From NCBI RefSeq assembly GCF_003096655.1, contig NZ_QEKQ01000003.1, positions 62,001 through 126,000 on the forward strand: a stretch of 64,000 nucleotides of DNA, written 5' to 3'. How positions within the stretch are numbered: the first letter of the stretch is position 1; each line of letters starts with the position of its first letter. Position numbers and translations under genes: made by a program. Source of the stretch: Tamilnaduibacter salinus. GTDB lineage: Bacteria > Pseudomonadota > Gammaproteobacteria > Pseudomonadales > Oleiphilaceae. The notes beneath the pieces were generated by a model, which made no database searches, was not told the DNA's origin, and was given only the letters and a program-made list of their open reading frames with translations. Shown here piece after piece: positions 62,064-64,000 of the stretch.

Positions 62064-63392
62064 ATGACCTCCATTGACAAGCGGCTCTGGCAACTGGCCT
62101 GGCCCCTGATGCTAACCAATATGACCGTCCCGCTGCTGGGTCTGGCGGACACCGCCGTACTGGGTCATCTGGACCGGCCGGAGTATCTTGGCGCCGTCGC
62201 GGTCGGCGGCAACCTGTTCAGCATTCTGTACTGGACCTTCGGTTTCATGCGCATGGGCACCACCGGCCTCGCCGCCCAGGCCTATGGGCGCCGCGATGCC
62301 TTCGGACAGAGCGCCCTGCTCGTGCGCTCACTGTTGCTGGCCGTTGGTATCGGCCTGCTACTGATTCTCTTTCACCGGCCACTGATTACCATCGGACTGT
62401 CGCTCATGGAACCTTCGGCGGAGGTGGCCGACCTGGCAGCCGGCTACGCCAGCGTCCGGATCTGGAGCGCACCGGCCGTTCTGTGCCAGTACACCCTGGT
62501 GGGTTGGCTGATCGGCACCCAGTACCCGCGCGGGCCCATGCTGATGCTGGTAGCGGCGAACAGCCTCAACATCGTCCTGGACGTCCTGTTCGTCACCATC
62601 ATGGGCTGGAACAGCCAGGGGGTCGCGGCCGCGACGGTGGCCGCCGAGTACAGTGCCACCGGACTGGGCCTGTGGCTGGTCAGCCGGCGGCTACCGACAC
62701 GCCTGAGCCCATTTCGTGCCCTGCTGGGACAGGCCCGGGATTACCTCGCCATTCTGCAGGTCAACCGGTACATCATGGTCCGGACCGTTCTGCTGCTGCT
62801 TTCGCTCGCCTTTTTCACCGCACAGGGCGCTCAACAGGGGGATACCGTACTGGCCGCCAATGCCGTGCTTATCACCTTTCTGCTGATCATATCCAATGGA
62901 CTGGACGGCTTTGCCAATGCCGCCGAGGCCCTGGTGGGCGAGGCGGTGGGCCAGTCCGGCCGCGCCCCGTTCCATCGTGCCTGCGGCGCCGCCCTGCGCT
63001 GGTCGGTCTGGGGTGGCGTCGCCTTTACGGCGGTGTTCGTCCTTTTCGGCCAGACCATCATCAACGCCCTGACCAGTATCGAGGCCGTGGCCACCACGGC
63101 CGGCCATTACCTGCCGTGGATCTGGGTGATGCCGCTGGCCGCTCTATGGGGGTTTCTGCTGGACGGCATCTTCATCGGCGCCACCCGCACCCGGGACATG
63201 CAGAACACCATGATTGTGTCGGTGCTGGTCGTGTATCTGCCGGTCTGGTACCTCACCCAGCCACTGGGCAATCACGGGCTGTGGCTCGCTCTGATCGCCC
63301 TGATGCTGGGCCGCGCCGTCACCATGGGAGGCCTGTTCCTGCACCACACCCGCCGGAACGTCTGGTTTGCGGTGCGGGCACAGACCCGCTGA
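62064..63392 (+). CDS. MATE-family efflux transporter, DinF-like
   Basis: 442 residues with 12 membrane helices in two MATE halves. Start KRLWQLAWPLMLTNMTVPLLGLADTAVLGHLDRPEYLGAVAVGG (the N-lobe signature of the DinF branch), later FGFMRMGTTGLAAQAYGR, NSLNIVLDVLFVTIMGWNSQGVAAATVAAEY and NGLDGFANAAEALVGEAVGQ. It would export drugs or oxidised metabolites with H+ or Na+. It is divergent from the oxidase operon across a 240-bp control region. The name dinF is avoided because no lexA neighbour is present. Confidence 0.92.
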   Translation: MTSIDKRLWQLAWPLMLTNMTVPLLGLADTAVLGHLDRPEYLGAVAVGGNLFSILYWTFGFMRMGTTGLAAQAYGRRDAFGQSALLVRSLLLAVGIGLLLILFHRPLITIGLSLMEPSAEVADLAAGYASVRIWSAPAVLCQYTLVGWLIGTQYPRGPMLMLVAANSLNIVLDVLFVTIMGWNSQGVAAATVAAEYSATGLGLWLVSRRLPTRLSPFRALLGQARDYLAILQVNRYIMVRTVLLLLSLAFFTAQGAQQGDTVLAANAVLITFLLIISNGLDGFANAAEALVGEAVGQSGRAPFHRACGAALRWSVWGGVAFTAVFVLFGQTIINALTSIEAVATTAGHYLPWIWVMPLAALWGFLLDGIFIGATRTRDMQNTMIVSVLVVYLPVWYLTQPLGNHGLWLALIALMLGRAVTMGGLFLHHTRRNVWFAVRAQTR

Positions 63393-63474
63393 GCGCGAAG
63401 CCTCCGATTCTCTTCTACACTCACAGAGGGCCCGGCCGGGCCGGTTGTTCGACAGCAGTGGATTCTCCGACACG

Positions 63475-64000
63475 ATGACACCAACCGCAGTCCTCGACAT
63501 CATCGATCAGGCGCGCCGACAGGAAGCCCGTTCGGGCACGTTTCTGGAGCAGATGAAACGACGCTCGCAGCAGCTTCCTGAGAGCGTCGTCGTTCAGGAC
63601 GACGACCCGGGTCTGTGCCTGTTCCAGTTTGCCATCGAATACATTGAGGTGGCGCCGCGCCTGATCGACTGTGTTGAAACCTGCGCCCACGATGCGCGCA
63701 TCTACTGGCTGTTCGAGCCGTTCGTTCAGGCGGCAATACGGTATTTCACCCAACCATCGGTCATGCTGACCCGCTACGACGGGCTCGACGGTCTGCTCAT
63801 CAAGGCCTACCTCTGCCACCGGCTGATGGAGGAAATGTATGAGAACAACTACTCCATCCGCAGTAGTCAGCTTGTGGATGTGGAAGCCACCCAGGCCAAC
63901 CTGGTGGCCCATCACCTGATTGGGGAACCGTTTGCGAACGAGCTGGACGAATCCATCACCATCACCGTCATTCAGATTGCCGGGTCTCCCGATTATTACG
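63475..64000 (+). CDS. Protein of unknown function (3' end beyond window)
   Basis: An open frame of 175 codons from ATG 63475 to the window end. The protein is acidic and mostly helical: TAVLDIIDQARRQEARSGTFLEQMKRR, PGLCLFQFAIEYIEVAPRLIDCVETCAHDARIYWLFEPFVQAA, GLDGLLIKAYLCHRLMEEMYENNYSIRS. No signal peptide, no membrane segment, no recognised family. The ribosome site is weak. It follows the MATE gene by 82 bp. Confidence 0.7.
   Translation, partial: MTPTAVLDIIDQARRQEARSGTFLEQMKRRSQQLPESVVVQDDDPGLCLFQFAIEYIEVAPRLIDCVETCAHDARIYWLFEPFVQAAIRYFTQPSVMLTRYDGLDGLLIKAYLCHRLMEEMYENNYSIRSSQLVDVEATQANLVAHHLIGEPFANELDESITITVIQIAGSPDYY

Overview
The window is high-GC, densely coded DNA from what looks like a moderately halophilic, aerobic, motile gammaproteobacterium of the Marinobacter/Halomonas kind. 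This is inferred from content: ectoine synthesis genes with a dedicated aspartate kinase, an AlmA-type long-chain alkane monooxygenase, an aa3/caa3-type cytochrome oxidase operon, chemoreceptors, a GGDEF protein, preQ0 synthesis genes and DUF6482/DUF3429 proteins. No rRNA, tRNA, CRISPR array, prophage or intact transposase gene was seen.

Layout. 0-9.6 kb: a TonB-dependent receptor (cut by the left edge) behind a likely Pho box; a divergent TetR/carboxymuconolactone-decarboxylase pair; an unknown ORF behind a likely Fur box; a small membrane protein; PEBP-like and DUF3179 proteins; MntP; an ECF sigma/zinc anti-sigma pair; and a divergent old-yellow-enzyme/ArsR pair. 9.9-16.6 kb: a tight six-gene operon of unknown function: a TVP38 membrane domain fused to a disulfide flavoprotein, DUF547, a radical SAM enzyme with extra cysteines, a sodium:solute symporter, a small membrane protein and a degenerate-motif metallophosphoesterase. 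I consider this the best candidate for an undescribed pathway. 16.7-21.6 kb: ectA-ectB-ask behind a near-consensus promoter, with ectC missing from its usual place, then a sigma-70 factor with an altered -10 recognition helix.

21.7-32.7 kb is mostly housekeeping: DUF3429, DUF6482, tag, pdxH, a DUF748 giant, a solute-binding protein, yfbR, a chemoreceptor, queE-queC and a DEDDh exonuclease. 32.8-33.4 kb has no long gene but holds micro-ORFs, a terminator-ended candidate RNA and a leader with mutually exclusive hairpins before a small protein. 33.7-38.3 kb is a three-gene signalling operon (7TMR-DISM hybrid kinase, membrane protein, receiver). 38.4-43.5 kb carries orphan proteins, a serine hydrolase and a PAS-GGDEF protein.

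43.6-46.6 kb is a translationally coupled set of exported proteins: a c-type cytochrome lipoprotein, an aldonolactone-oxidase-like flavoprotein and a PLP racemase/aldolase-like enzyme, suggesting periplasmic oxidation. 46.8-49.7 kb holds an esterase lipoprotein, the displaced ectC with its own promoter, an overlapping MFS transporter and a LysR remnant. 49.8-52.9 kb holds the AlmA-like gene, a 270-bp non-coding inverted-repeat element (MITE-like) at its stop codon, a diverged relative of the same repeat (a third copy lies at 21.6 kb), and a short chemoreceptor. 53-54.2 kb is an MFS transporter. 54.2-61.8 kb is the cytochrome oxidase operon (coxB, coxA, coxC, SURF1, a Sco-like protein, ctaA, cyoE) without ctaG/cox11. 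The window ends with a DinF-like MATE transporter and an unknown ORF cut by the right edge.
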